Positions 32,363 through 40,741 of a DNA stretch of 64,000 nt are shown here, one piece after another (positions within the stretch are counted from its first letter, which is position 1; every line of letters begins with the position of its first letter). A model generated the notes under the pieces. It was not told the origin of the DNA. It saw only the letters and a program-made list of their open reading frames with translations, and made no database searches. Source of the DNA: JACOZM01 sp035289385. GTDB lineage: Archaea; Nanobdellota; Nanobdellia; Woesearchaeales; GW2011-AR9. Position numbers and translations under genes: made by a program. The DNA lies in assembly GCA_035289385.1 (NCBI GenBank), contig DATDXI010000012.1:10891-74890 (forward strand), given 5' to 3'.

Positions 32363-33463
32363 TTATTTTTTACAATTAAAATATTTCCTTCTCACTAATG
32401 GGCTTGAATCTTTTGGGCCAATAGAAGAATATTTTCCAGTAAACACGACCAAATTTCCATAAAAGCGCAACTTTTGAGCCAACCCTTTCTGGAGGAGGTG
32501 ATACGATGCCAAATTATGGAAAGAAACACCGAATTTTGTAGTTGGGCATTTCCCTGGCTGAGCATATTCCTCCAAGTGGTCGTAAAGTGTAGAAAAGATA
32601 TCCATGGTTGGCGAGTTGGAAAAGAACCAGAGATCAGCCATCCCTATCCCCGTGTAAGGATATCCTATGGGAACATACAGGGGAATAAATCTGTGGAACT
32701 GGCTGTAAAACTTTGCCGCATAGAAATACTGTGGATCAAAATGGCTAAAGGTAAAATCTTCATCCCAGGCAATGTCAAATCTGCTCAGAAAAACAAAATC
32801 ATAAGTAATTTCCTGTTCCTTTTCATATGCTGCCTTAAGCTCTACCGCCTTTTTGATGCTATAGGTCATGCTGTAATGCACAAATTTTCTTTGTTCCGTT
32901 CCCTCCATTAGTTCTGATAGTTTAAACTGCCTCTGCTTTTCAAAGATGGATTTCTTGGGCTTATAGAGCGTGAGAATAGGCTGTTCAAGTTCTGTGCTCC
33001 AAGTATGGACGAAGATGTCAATATTTTTGTTCTTCTTGAAGAAATGCTTATCGTAATGCTTAAATCCCAGTTCTAAAACTTCTTGGGAGCTAAGGCTGCT
33101 TTCTCTGGTTTTACCTTTGATGCCACCTACTAAACCAAAGAGGCAGATGGCAACTCTCGGCTCTTTTCCTAGTGGAGATGACGCTTCCCGAGATGCCACT
33201 GCTGGAGATGCCGCTGGTGAAGATGCTACAGAGGGAGATGCTGCTGGTAGAGTTGCTGCAGATGAAGATGCTGCAGGTGGAGTTGCTGCAGATGAAGATG
33301 CTGCAGGTGGAGTTGCTGCTGGAGATACCGGTAGTGGAGATGCCCCTGGCAGAGGTGCCTCTTGTCGAGATGCTCCCTCTTGAAATGCTGCTTCCTTTGG
33401 AAAATAAGCAAGATCCTGCTTAAGCAGATGATAGAGATACGTCGGAATCTGGAGAGGCCGCAT
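32363..33463 (-). CDS. Glycosyltransferase-like protein with Ala/Ser/Pro repeat insertion
   Basis: The 366-aa protein has a C-terminal domain (from about residue 100) with VAICLFGLVGGIKG, DIFVHTWSTE, YDFVFLSRFDIAW (a DxD-like R-F-D) and FFSNSP, as found in uncharacterised capsule-locus glycosyltransferases. Residues about 28-95 are a low-complexity insertion of PPAASSSAAT-type units coded by a 36-bp repeat (33172-33385), separating a short N-terminal piece (MRPLQIPTYLY) that belongs to the domain's beginning in relatives is uncertain. A CTTTTTAAAAG box is 21-31 bases before the ATG at 33463. Confidence 0.6.
   Translation of the reverse strand: MRPLQIPTYLYHLLKQDLAYFPKEAAFQEGASRQEAPLPGASPLPVSPAATPPAASSSAATPPAASSSAATLPAASPSVASSPAASPAVASREASSPLGKEPRVAICLFGLVGGIKGKTRESSLSSQEVLELGFKHYDKHFFKKNKNIDIFVHTWSTELEQPILTLYKPKKSIFEKQRQFKLSELMEGTEQRKFVHYSMTYSIKKAVELKAAYEKEQEITYDFVFLSRFDIAWDEDFTFSHFDPQYFYAAKFYSQFHRFIPLYVPIGYPYTGIGMADLWFFSNSPTMDIFSTLYDHLEEYAQPGKCPTTKFGVSFHNLASYHLLQKGLAQKLRFYGNLVVFTGKYSSIGPKDSSPLVRRKYFNCKK
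33172..33385. repeat. 36-bp coding tandem repeat (Ala/Ser/Pro)
   Basis: Units of about 36 bp (GAGATGCTGCTGGTAGAGTT and variants, with GATGCTGCAGGTGGAGTTGC twice exactly) fill 210 bases of the glycosyltransferase gene. The two best copies at 33250-33325 are identical over more than 30 bases, so the expansion is recent. Frames on the other strand in this stretch are by-products of the periodicity. Confidence 0.85.
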
Positions 33464-33501
33464 AGGTATTCTGGATCCCCCCTCTTTTTAAAAGTTATTG
33501 A

Positions 33502-34410
33502 TTACTCTATCAGTTTTTCTTTCACAAAAAGAATATTTGTAATCCCCGAGCGCTCTATTTTTTTTGTTTTTTCTCTCAGAGGATGAAAACCATGCCCCTT
33601 CAAGAAGGAAAACACCTGAGGCGCTTCATTCTTACTGGTCTCACAATAGACATATGTAGCTTCCACAAGAGCCTTTTCCATACCTTGCAATACCGCCAAT
33701 TCATGACCTTCAACATCTATCTTGATGAAATCAACTTTCCCAAGATGAAGATCGTCAAATCTTCTCAGCGGAACATCCATCGTGGAATCAATCTTTGTCT
33801 TGATGCGATCCATAAACCCCTTGCTCAGCGAATGCCCGCCATCATTCTCTTTACTGAGGTATATCGTCTCCGCCCCTTCTTTGTTGGACAGGGCATAAGG
33901 AAATAATGTTATATTTTTCTTGGTAGGGTTCTGCTGAAGATTCAATTGAAAATTATCGACAGTTACCGGCTCAAATGCCAAAACTCTTTTAGCATAACAA
34001 GCAGCGATCAGCGATGTCTGACCGATATTTGCGCCAACATCAACATATACACTCTCTCTTCCCAGACGTTCTTTTAAGATTGCTGCCAACGTGTCAGGAT
34101 TATTCAGATAAAAACGCCTTCTGCTGACATAGCTTCTCAAGTTCAGCCGGAGGATATACTCATTCTTCTCATCCAGCCTAAATTCCTGATCAACAAATAT
34201 ATCCTCAGGATGGTTGCTGAGGAGACCATCAAAAAAAGCAAAAAACATAGCACGAAGAAAGATAGGGTTTATCTGCCGATAGTTCTTCAGGGAAATGATA
34301 GGGATAACATGATGAGGGATGACGTGATAAATGGCAGATCCTAATTTTCGGAAAAGAAAGATCCCGACGTTCTTCACTTTTCGAAGGAAAAAGCTATTCA
34401 TGATATCCAT
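33502..34410 (-). CDS. FkbM family methyltransferase
   Basis: The 302-aa protein has the FkbM pattern: VYVDVGANIGQTSLIAA (SAM motif), VLAFEPVTVDNFQLNLQQN, LFPYALSNKEG and VDFIKIDVEGHELAVLQGM. FkbM enzymes methylate hydroxyls, often of surface sugars. The N-terminal 100 residues include IYHVIPHHVIPIIS, a small internal repeat. It follows the cupin gene after a 142-base gap of tandem repeats and has no obvious TATA box. Confidence 0.85.
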   Translation of the reverse strand: MDIMNSFFLRKVKNVGIFLFRKLGSAIYHVIPHHVIPIISLKNYRQINPIFLRAMFFAFFDGLLSNHPEDIFVDQEFRLDEKNEYILRLNLRSYVSRRRFYLNNPDTLAAILKERLGRESVYVDVGANIGQTSLIAACYAKRVLAFEPVTVDNFQLNLQQNPTKKNITLFPYALSNKEGAETIYLSKENDGGHSLSKGFMDRIKTKIDSTMDVPLRRFDDLHLGKVDFIKIDVEGHELAVLQGMEKALVEATYVYCETSKNEAPQVFSFLKGHGFHPLREKTKKIERSGITNILFVKEKLIE

Positions 34411-34413
34411 ATT

Positions 34414-34437
34414 CTTACCTACTTACCTACTTACCTA
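34414..34437. repeat. 8-bp tandem repeat upstream of the FkbM gene
   Basis: TTACCTAC three times, five bases upstream of the ATG on the minus strand (GTAGGTAA in gene sense). It occupies the place of a ribosome binding site; GTAGGT may itself act weakly as one. Confidence 0.75.
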
Positions 34438-34552
34438 CTTGCCATAATCCAAATGAGATACATTTTATCTAAAAGAGATTCATGGTATCTCAAAGAGATC
34501 TGTGCTATCCCACAGAGACCCATCAGTTTATAAGGATTGAGGAAGCATGCTC

Positions 34553-35581
34553 TTAGGGTTTATGCTCATGAGGAAGGCTGTGTTCCTTCTCGATCCTCCC
34601 ATCTCCTCTGCTGGCATCATCTTCATGCCGTACAACATCATCAACCTCTGGCGTCGAGCATTCGATGATAATCGAATCTTCTAAAGCGATGGTTCGATGC
34701 CTTTTCGGAGGGATGATCTCCCATAGGCCACCTTCTTCGACAACCTTCTTCTCAATTTCACCATAAGCATTTTCATACCATGCTTCCACTCTCCCCTTGA
34801 CTAAAAAATTGATCTCTCGTTTCTTCTCATGATGTTGGAAGCTCATCTTCGTCCCTTTCTTCACATATAATTTCTTGAACACGTAGGGCTTTTCCTCAGC
34901 GCCAACTTCTTCTCCAAAGCGATAATTCAGCCAAACTTCACCGACGCTTTCAATTCCGTTGAATGTCGCATTGCCCCAGGGTTTTGTGACAAATTTCGCG
35001 CCATCTTTCTCGTAATAGAGCCAGTTTCTGCCATTATTCACCACTCTGCCCTTATCTTCTAATCTGAACCGGACGAGAGGAATCAGCTCACGGACACTCA
35101 AACCGGAAGGATATCTTAGTGCAGCCCATTTTTCTTTTAGCGAAGCATCTCTGCCTTTTTTATCATAAATCCTCTTAATATCTTCTTCATCATAGAACCC
35201 ATGGCTGATCTCGATAAAGGTAGACCCACCCTCCAATGAAATATTCACTGGAGCATGAACCATCCCCATAGGAATTACAACCTTATCCCCAGGTTGCATA
35301 ACCACCGCATGGAGATTTGCTATTGTTTTTTCAGGGTCATTTGGATAGTAAGTCCCACGATAAACCACCATACTTCCAGAGACTAAAACATACTCTTCTG
35401 TCCGATGACTATGGACCTGTACAGAAGGTTCATCAATGATATGATGGATCCTAGTATTAGAATCAAGAATGGCGGATGCTCCCCATGCCCGTTCTACTTC
35501 ATGGTAAGGAGCCCCTTCAACCAGCGCTTGCTTTGTGGTTATACGATGAAAAAAATAATTTTCTTTACGGTCGTTATTCAT
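34553..35581 (-). CDS. Double-cupin sugar isomerase-like protein
   Basis: The 342-aa protein contains two cupin barrels: the first around residues 50-140 with VQVHSHRTEEYVLVSG and VVIPMGMVHAP, the second around 230-315 with MSFQHHEKKREINFLVKGRVE and IIPPKRHRTIA. The second resembles the mannose-6-phosphate isomerase type II/GMP C-terminal cupin. Metal-binding His pairs and Glu are kept in both. It is in the same operon as an SDR, a GatZ-like aldolase and a nucleotidyltransferase-kinase, so an isomerisation or epimerisation of a sugar phosphate is likely. A GGAGG site is six bases before the ATG. Confidence 0.78.
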   Translation of the reverse strand: MNNDRKENYFFHRITTKQALVEGAPYHEVERAWGASAILDSNTRIHHIIDEPSVQVHSHRTEEYVLVSGSMVVYRGTYYPNDPEKTIANLHAVVMQPGDKVVIPMGMVHAPVNISLEGGSTFIEISHGFYDEEDIKRIYDKKGRDASLKEKWAALRYPSGLSVRELIPLVRFRLEDKGRVVNNGRNWLYYEKDGAKFVTKPWGNATFNGIESVGEVWLNYRFGEEVGAEEKPYVFKKLYVKKGTKMSFQHHEKKREINFLVKGRVEAWYENAYGEIEKKVVEEGGLWEIIPPKRHRTIALEDSIIIECSTPEVDDVVRHEDDASRGDGRIEKEHSLPHEHKP

Positions 35582-35689
35582 ATTATTCCTCCACTAAACC
35601 AATTTCACTCCATAAAACCATTTGCATCATGCCAATATCACTACTTACCATCATAACTCACAAGCATAACTCACAATAACTATTCACCA

Positions 35690-36469
35690 TCACAACCCGC
35701 CACTCACTTTAATCGTTTCTCCCGTCATATAATTGCACTTGTCGCTGGCCAAAAATAAGATAACTTCAGCGATCTCTTCAGGACGAGCCATCCTCTTTAA
35801 TGGGATCTGGTCAATCTGCTTTCGTATCCTATCCGTAAGCGTCTTCTCCGTCATCGTCGTATCGGTAAATCCTGGCGCAACCGCATTCACCAAAATGTGA
35901 GGAGCAAATTCTTTTGCCATATTTGACGTCAAGCTCATGATAGCTGCCTTAGAAGCAGCATAAGCTGTACTGCCAGGAATATGAAGATACCCTTTTATAG
36001 AAGCGATATTGATGATCTTACCCTGCCTATTCCTTATCATTTGAGGAAGGACTGCTTTAGAAAAATTCACCGTGCCAAGGACATTCACGTCAAATGTTTC
36101 TTTCCAGCTCTCCGTTGTCTGCTCCAAGAATGGCTTTGATAGATTGACTCCTGCAGAATTGACGAGAACATCAATTTCACCGAGAGCTTCAACTGCTTTC
36201 TTCACTTGAAGCTCATCTGAAACATCACAGGAGATATATTCAGCCCCTATTTCAGAAGCAAGATTGACCAATTCTGCTGACTGAGTTTTACCATGGAGAA
36301 TTACTTTAGCGCCATAAGCAGCAGCAAGCTTTGCTATGGAAGCTCCTATCCCTCGAGAAGAGCCGGTGATAAGGATTGTTTTACCGCCCAATGGGCTTTT
36401 ACCACTTAATGGACTCTTACCACCTAATAGACTTTTACCGCTGAGGAGATCAGTAGCTGTAATGGTCAA
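35690..36469 (-). CDS. SDR oxidoreductase (FabG/gluconate dehydrogenase-like)
   Basis: The 259-aa protein is a clean classical SDR: ILITGSSRGIGASIA, the DVLVNSAGVN strand, IINIASIKG with catalytic Ser and TAYAASKAAI (Tyr-x3-Lys), ending MTGETIKVSGGL. It starts at a TTG (36469) right after GGAGGTGA, 20 bases inside the aldolase gene, so translation is coupled. The first 25 residues are GKSPLS/GKSPLG six-residue repeats coded by four 18-bp units. Likely reduces or oxidises a sugar or polyol intermediate of this operon. Confidence 0.83.
   Translation of the reverse strand: MTITATDLLSGKSLLGGKSPLSGKSPLGGKTILITGSSRGIGASIAKLAAAYGAKVILHGKTQSAELVNLASEIGAEYISCDVSDELQVKKAVEALGEIDVLVNSAGVNLSKPFLEQTTESWKETFDVNVLGTVNFSKAVLPQMIRNRQGKIINIASIKGYLHIPGSTAYAASKAAIMSLTSNMAKEFAPHILVNAVAPGFTDTTMTEKTLTDRIRKQIDQIPLKRMARPEEIAEVILFLASDKCNYMTGETIKVSGGL
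36381..36452. repeat. 18-bp coding tandem repeat at the SDR start
   Basis: Four units beginning at 36381, 36399, 36417 and 36435, each starting TTACC(A/G)C on the plus strand, code for the six-residue unit GKSPLG. The last overlaps the stop region of the aldolase gene, so the repeat links the two reading frames. Confidence 0.8.
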
Positions 36470-37463
36470 TCACCTCCATGATCTGATTGATGATGACCTC
36501 TCGGATATCTTCCCTCTTCTCCAATTCAGACATCATTGTTTTAAAGCGAGGCGATGAAAAGAGATAATGTCCGGCAATGCAAGCGCAAAGGAATTTGTTT
36601 TCTGCAGTATTATCCTGCAGCCATTTCTTCCATTTGCCGCTCTGATACACTTCATCGATAAAATCACCGAAGGGAATGCCATACATCAGGCATTTATTCA
36701 GCACCAGCATGGTTTGGACAACACCTAGCTGAGGAGCGATATTCATCGCATCGACGATGCCTTGCCGCGCCAGTATCTCGTCTTTAGAAAGATAATCTGC
36801 ATTATGCTCCTTTAACTTAAGGCCCTTTCTCTGTAATAATTCATGAACTTTAGCAATGAATCCGGGATTGAAATTTCCCGCCTGATTGATCTCTTTCACT
36901 AAGCTTCCTGTCTGCACGACATAAAATAGAGGGTTGCAGAATTCTTTAAAGAAATCGATCTCTTCCTCTAGCTCATGCAGGTTCGCTAGGCTAAAGTTTG
37001 TCCCTTCATTCTCATCCGTCCCTATCTCCAGCTCCAGGTTAGGATTTAATTCCAGACAAAGCTCGATCGCTTTTTTAGACGCAGCAAAGCGCTCCCCTTT
37101 GCTTCCTTGAAAATGGCAGAAATCTATGTGGATGAGGTCAAAGCCATGCTTAACATCTGAACGGATGGACTCATACGTATCATCCAGGTTAAAATTACCA
37201 TTAAATCCCGGGCCACAATGGTCGCGGCAGATCTTCACGCTGCTGTGAGGATAGGTGCTCCTCATCTTTCTGATAAAGTCCATGAACTGCTTTGTCGTCC
37301 AGTTGTTGACATAACCACCCTTATGGTCCACTTGATTCTTAGAAGGGATGAGCATGAGGGGCCTTCTCTGATAATGCGATACGCGGAATACTGCCTCAAC
37401 GATCTCCTCACTCATCGGGCCTATCCCTAACTCCAGGTCATATTTTCTAAGCGTAGTCTCCAT
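36450..37463 (-). CDS. GatZ/KbaZ-like class II ketose-bisphosphate aldolase family protein
   Basis: The 337-aa protein resembles the GatZ/KbaZ subunit of tagatose-bisphosphate aldolase: MLIPSKNQVDHKGGYVNNWTTKQF near the start, VKICRDHCGPGFNGN, DLIHIDFCHFQG, LELEIGTDENEGTNF and FYVVQTGSLVKE. GatZ is usually a helper of GatY; no GatY is in the window, so this may be a free-standing aldolase, as DHCGP and the HID strand keep possible metal ligands. Its start lies 17 bases inside the preceding gene. It could build the carbon skeleton of an unusual sugar. Confidence 0.75.
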   Translation of the reverse strand: METTLRKYDLELGIGPMSEEIVEAVFRVSHYQRRPLMLIPSKNQVDHKGGYVNNWTTKQFMDFIRKMRSTYPHSSVKICRDHCGPGFNGNFNLDDTYESIRSDVKHGFDLIHIDFCHFQGSKGERFAASKKAIELCLELNPNLELEIGTDENEGTNFSLANLHELEEEIDFFKEFCNPLFYVVQTGSLVKEINQAGNFNPGFIAKVHELLQRKGLKLKEHNADYLSKDEILARQGIVDAMNIAPQLGVVQTMLVLNKCLMYGIPFGDFIDEVYQSGKWKKWLQDNTAENKFLCACIAGHYLFSSPRFKTMMSELEKREDIREVIINQIMEVIDHYSY

Positions 37464-39045
37464 TTTCCATCAGTGCCTTGTATAACATGAGTTTTCCCAT
37501 GTAGTAGATCAGAAGGTCAAAAGGATCATGGTGCAGCGGCGACATATTAAGGTAAATTAAAGCACGGAGAATCTTTATCTTGCGAAGATCAAACTTGTTC
37601 CTGGACAAGAACGACTCATATTCCTCTTTTGCATCTAAGAGGTCATTCTTGATGGCAAAATTATAATAAACGCTGGTACCGCTCATGTCAAAGGTAAATT
37701 TTCCTTCTTTGATAAGCTTGTAGGATATCGTCAATCCTCCATAAAGCTTGGCAAGGTCATAATACAGGTCTCCGAACTTGGTCATGCCACCAAAATCCTG
37801 CCTCCAGTCCAGGAGGATAAACTTTTGGAGATTGCTGCTGGGATCTCTGGTGACTAGAATATTGTCAAACTGCAGGTCGCCGTGGAAATTTGAGGGAATA
37901 CCATTGTTGATCTCCTCCCAATTGATCTTCGCAAGCAGCTCTTTCAGCGCCGGTACTCTGACCCCGTTGATGATGTTGGGAGTATCTTCAAGACCTTTCT
38001 TGTCATAGAACATCTCTACCCGCTGGATGGTTTTCTCTTGGTAGAATCTTTTACATGCTTGTGAAAACTCTTTCTTCTCTTCATCAGAGAGATCTATTTT
38101 TTTCCAAAGCTCAAATTTTATCCACTGAAGAAAATCATGGACTATTTGAGTGTTCAGGACATCATAAAGCACCTGGCCATCTATCCTTTTATAAGAATAA
38201 AAATTGTCTTTGCGCTTTTCTATCTCTGGACAGAGGCCTTTCAGATGAAGAGCCCTTTCACAGCGCTTTGAAGCGATGTCTTGGTCGGCAAAAAATTTTA
38301 CTACCCTCCCATTGACAAAATAGATGAACTCATCGCCTTTGCTGAAATCGAACGCAGCAGTACTGCCGGAAAAATTCTTATTGGTCTCTATGTAATTATC
38401 CAGTGTTCCTGTATCAAACCAAGTGAATCCTACCGGAATGAGCTTATTCTCAATCAATCCCCTAAAGCCATTTGATACCTGCACTTCACCGCTCTTGATC
38501 TCTTTATTCTTCTCCAGTGAGGCAAAGAATGTCTCATGATCATAGATTCCAGCAAGGCCCAAAAATGCAAACTTATTGTCCGTCTTGATCTTGTCATCGA
38601 GCTGAAAAACTAAATTATTTTTGATCTTGACTGTACAGTAATCTTCCGTTTTCTTCACAGGCGCGATGCCAAACCAGTTCTTGTCAGGGACAGGGATATC
38701 TTCCAGGATGAGCGTGTCAGCTACACACAGGACAAAGGGACACTGAAGATGCTCCTTGCACTGAAGGAGAGAATGCCCCGGCCCTGCTCCTGGGCCCATA
38801 TACTCATCGATAGCAACGAAGGTAAATTTTCTTTCGGGATGAGCTAGGGAGAGATAATTTATCACCGTTTCTTTCTTATGTCCTACGGCTATGACCATTT
38901 CCACTTCCTTAGGAAATTTTTCAACATGATAAGATATCGCTGCCTTAAAGTTGACGGGGAGGATAGAAGTGTTGATATGTTTGGAAAGGGCACCCATCCG
39001 GTTTCCTACACCTGCCGCTAGAATACATACTTTATAATTGTCCAT
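37447..39045 (-). CDS. Sugar nucleotidyltransferase fused to an APH-type kinase
   Basis: Starting at the ATG 39045 (AGAGG directly before it) the protein has 532 aa. Residues 1 to about 240 are a RmlA/GlmU-like nucleotidyltransferase: VCILAAGVGNRMG, LPVNFKAAI, AGPGHSLLQ, FVLCVADTL, WFDTGTLDNY. From about 255 the protein continues into an aminoglycoside-phosphotransferase/choline-kinase fold: GRVVKFFA, then FHGDLQFDNIL (HGDxxxxN catalytic loop) and FILLDWRQD (metal Asp). So one chain could phosphorylate a sugar and then activate it with NTP. The N-terminal half has a free-standing paralogue at 40742-41446. It leads the aldolase-SDR-cupin operon. Confidence 0.85.
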   Translation of the reverse strand: MDNYKVCILAAGVGNRMGALSKHINTSILPVNFKAAISYHVEKFPKEVEMVIAVGHKKETVINYLSLAHPERKFTFVAIDEYMGPGAGPGHSLLQCKEHLQCPFVLCVADTLILEDIPVPDKNWFGIAPVKKTEDYCTVKIKNNLVFQLDDKIKTDNKFAFLGLAGIYDHETFFASLEKNKEIKSGEVQVSNGFRGLIENKLIPVGFTWFDTGTLDNYIETNKNFSGSTAAFDFSKGDEFIYFVNGRVVKFFADQDIASKRCERALHLKGLCPEIEKRKDNFYSYKRIDGQVLYDVLNTQIVHDFLQWIKFELWKKIDLSDEEKKEFSQACKRFYQEKTIQRVEMFYDKKGLEDTPNIINGVRVPALKELLAKINWEEINNGIPSNFHGDLQFDNILVTRDPSSNLQKFILLDWRQDFGGMTKFGDLYYDLAKLYGGLTISYKLIKEGKFTFDMSGTSVYYNFAIKNDLLDAKEEYESFLSRNKFDLRKIKILRALIYLNMSPLHHDPFDLLIYYMGKLMLYKALMENGDYA

Positions 39046-39069
39046 CCTCTTCACACGTCCATGCCTTTT

Positions 39070-39132
39070 AGCCATTCATGCTGGTAGCATCATGCTTATA
39101 GCGCCATATTAATAGCACTTATAGCATCATGT
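39070..39132. repeat. Degenerate repeat in the 39046-39391 gap
   Basis: ATAGCACCAT/ATAGCATCAT-like units repeat about six times. The 346-base gap also holds a TTTATAAATA box near 39184 (plus strand) with an ATG 12 bases behind it that opens an 81-codon frame of poor coding quality, and the 15-bp repeat at 39339. I see no RNA gene in it. Confidence 0.6.
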
Positions 39133-39338
39133 TGATAGCACCTTTTCGGCTTCACACGAACAGGAATGAACTTTAAATTTCTCTTTATAAATATTATGAA
39201 CGAGGAGATTAGGAGAGACAGAACTCCAGAAATATCCCCTATTTTCCACTTCTTAGATTATTTCACAAAATATGAGGTTGTACCACAATATTTAATAATG
39301 CCCACCAATATTATCGCACTAGTGATTCCATTTAAATT

Positions 39339-39383
39339 ATTGATAATCAAGACATTGATGATCAAGATATTGATGATGAAAAT
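39339..39383. repeat. 15-bp tandem repeat in the leader of the PRTase gene
   Basis: ATTGATAATCAAGAC, ATTGATGATCAAGAT, ATTGATGATGAAAAT: three units that end six bases before the GAGGTG ribosome binding site. Length variation here would change the leader, not the protein. Confidence 0.8.
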
Positions 39384-39391
39384 AGAAAGAG

Positions 39392-39862
39392 GTGTTGGAA
39401 ACGGAAACTAAGATCTCAGCGGAGGCATATGTTCTTGCTCCAGACCAGGATACCAGGGTGGAGCTGAGTTGGGAAAAAGTAAGGGACGAAATTGTTGCAT
39501 TGGCAGCAAAGATAGATTATTCTCCAGACATCATCATAGGTATAGCCAGAGGAGGGATGGTCCCTTCTATCTTGCTTTCCCAGCAATTGAACATAGAGAA
39601 TATCCATGCCCTTAAAGTGGTCAAGCACGGCACGAGAAGAGAGGTCATCGCAGAGGTCTTCACTGACGTTTCAGGGAAGAACGTTCTTGTCGTTGACGAC
39701 ATGCTTGAGACAGGCAATGGCATGAAAGAAGTTAAAAAGTTTCTTGAAGCAAAAGGCGCAGATGTCAGGACAGCCTGCCTGTATGTCATGCCTCACACAG
39801 AGTTCAATCCAGATTATTCCCTGCAGGGCATGACAAAAGTCATCAAGTTCCCCTGGGACTGA
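39392..39862 (+). CDS. Phosphoribosyltransferase-like protein
   Basis: The 156-aa protein has the PRTase fold with IIIGIARGGMVPSILLS and the PRPP-binding loop VLVVDDMLETGNGM (two acidic residues plus E-T-G). It resembles xanthine/hypoxanthine-type PRTases seen in glycan loci, some of which are thought to recognise sugar phosphates rather than bases. No ATG is available near the start; the TTG at 39392 follows GAGGTG directly. It is divergent from the nucleotidyltransferase-kinase operon. Substrate not decided. Confidence 0.75.
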   Translation: MLETETKISAEAYVLAPDQDTRVELSWEKVRDEIVALAAKIDYSPDIIIGIARGGMVPSILLSQQLNIENIHALKVVKHGTRREVIAEVFTDVSGKNVLVVDDMLETGNGMKEVKKFLEAKGADVRTACLYVMPHTEFNPDYSLQGMTKVIKFPWD

Positions 39863-39884
39863 TGTTTATCATGGTATTAGGGAA

Positions 39885-40556
39885 TTATTTTGTTACCATT
39901 CTAGATGATTGACCTGCACTAATAGGTATCATCATTTCTCTGGCATATTCCACCAAATCAAGAGGTACATCTGGCTGCTCAACACACCAGCCTTTCTCTG
40001 ACCAGTCAGCTATCTTTACCAACTCCGTCATAGCTTCCATTTGATCTCTTGGTCTCGTCGGATCAAAGATATAATTTGTTCCTGTTCTCCTGTACTCTGC
40101 TGTAAACTGTTTTTCTGCCGCTTTAAGAAGATGGACCGCATGAACTCTTCTCATCTGGGTTGGATGAATAATTATCGTCAAATGGCTATGAGATAGCTCG
40201 TGGTGAACGATAGTATCTATCCCCAATGCTGAATTCTCTGCTCCATTCCTCGCTTCTGCTTCGACATAAATATGATTCTGAGGGACTCCATGAACAATAT
40301 TCAGGAGTAATGCCTGCCATTTTGCTTCCGGAACCTTTAGATCACCCAAATAACCTGAATCTTTGCCTAATCCCCCAGTAAACAGAACATATCCCACTAG
40401 TTGGGAATGGTACAGCTCTGCTGCTCGTTCCGCAACGAGAGGATCATCTCGGCAGAAGACGAAAGCTCCATCTGACCTTTCAAGAGGATGCGTCGGATTA
40501 TAGAGATAATCAAATATGTCTCTTATTTTCTGCGGCTCAACAGGCATTTTATTCAT
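39885..40556 (-). CDS. YdcF/SanA-like DUF218 protein
   Basis: The 223-aa protein shows the DUF218 pattern: GAFVFCRDDPLVAERAAELYH, VLFTGGLGKDSGYLG, IYVEAEARNGAENSALG and LTIIIHPTQMRRVHAV. DUF218 proteins such as SanA, ElyC and YdcF act in envelope or exopolysaccharide metabolism, biochemistry mostly unknown. No membrane anchor is present here, so it is cytosolic. A GTAAAAATAT box is 21-33 bases before the second ATG (40547), which may be the real start. The palindromic element at 40585-40707 lies just upstream. Confidence 0.72.
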   Translation of the reverse strand: MNKMPVEPQKIRDIFDYLYNPTHPLERSDGAFVFCRDDPLVAERAAELYHSQLVGYVLFTGGLGKDSGYLGDLKVPEAKWQALLLNIVHGVPQNHIYVEAEARNGAENSALGIDTIVHHELSHSHLTIIIHPTQMRRVHAVHLLKAAEKQFTAEYRRTGTNYIFDPTRPRDQMEAMTELVKIADWSEKGWCVEQPDVPLDLVEYAREMMIPISAGQSSRMVTK

Positions 40557-40584
40557 CAGTTCTACTCCATATTTTTACGAGTAA

Positions 40585-40707
40585 AGAAATTCCTAAAAAT
40601 TGCTACCCCGCAGCAAGCTACGGGGCATTACGCAATTTTTCGAGACGGAATTTCTAACTCCACGTTGGGTTACGCAGCAAGCTGTGGGGTATGAACCCCA
40701 ACGTTGG
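40585..40707. repeat. REP/BIME-like double hairpin
   Basis: Hairpin 1 spans 40585-40655 with nested stems AGAAATTCC/GGAATTTCT, AAAAATTGC/GCAATTTTT and CCCCG/CGGGG. Hairpin 2 spans 40660-40707 with arms near CCACGTTGGGTT and AACCCCAACGTTGG. Both carry CGCAGCAAGCT followed by GGGG at the tip. This GC-rich tip resembles palindromes linked to IS200/IS605- and REP-type transposases in bacteria. It fills the gap between the nucleotidyltransferase end and the DUF218 promoter. No transposase is in the window. Confidence 0.7.
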
Positions 40708-40741
40708 AATCAGTTTTAGTCACTATTTTTACTCTTCAGAT

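Noticed and set aside
33117..33423. Plus-strand frames of 83-88 codons rich in Asp/Ala/Gly or Leu/Met
   Set aside because: They are antisense to the 36-bp repeat of the glycosyltransferase gene; periodic repeats without stops stay open in several frames.
39166..39411. 81-codon plus-strand frame with a TATA box before an internal ATG
   Set aside because: The composition is repeat-derived (LLIIKTLMIKILMMKI), it overlaps the PRTase start in another frame and shows no domain. The box may instead serve the PRTase transcript.
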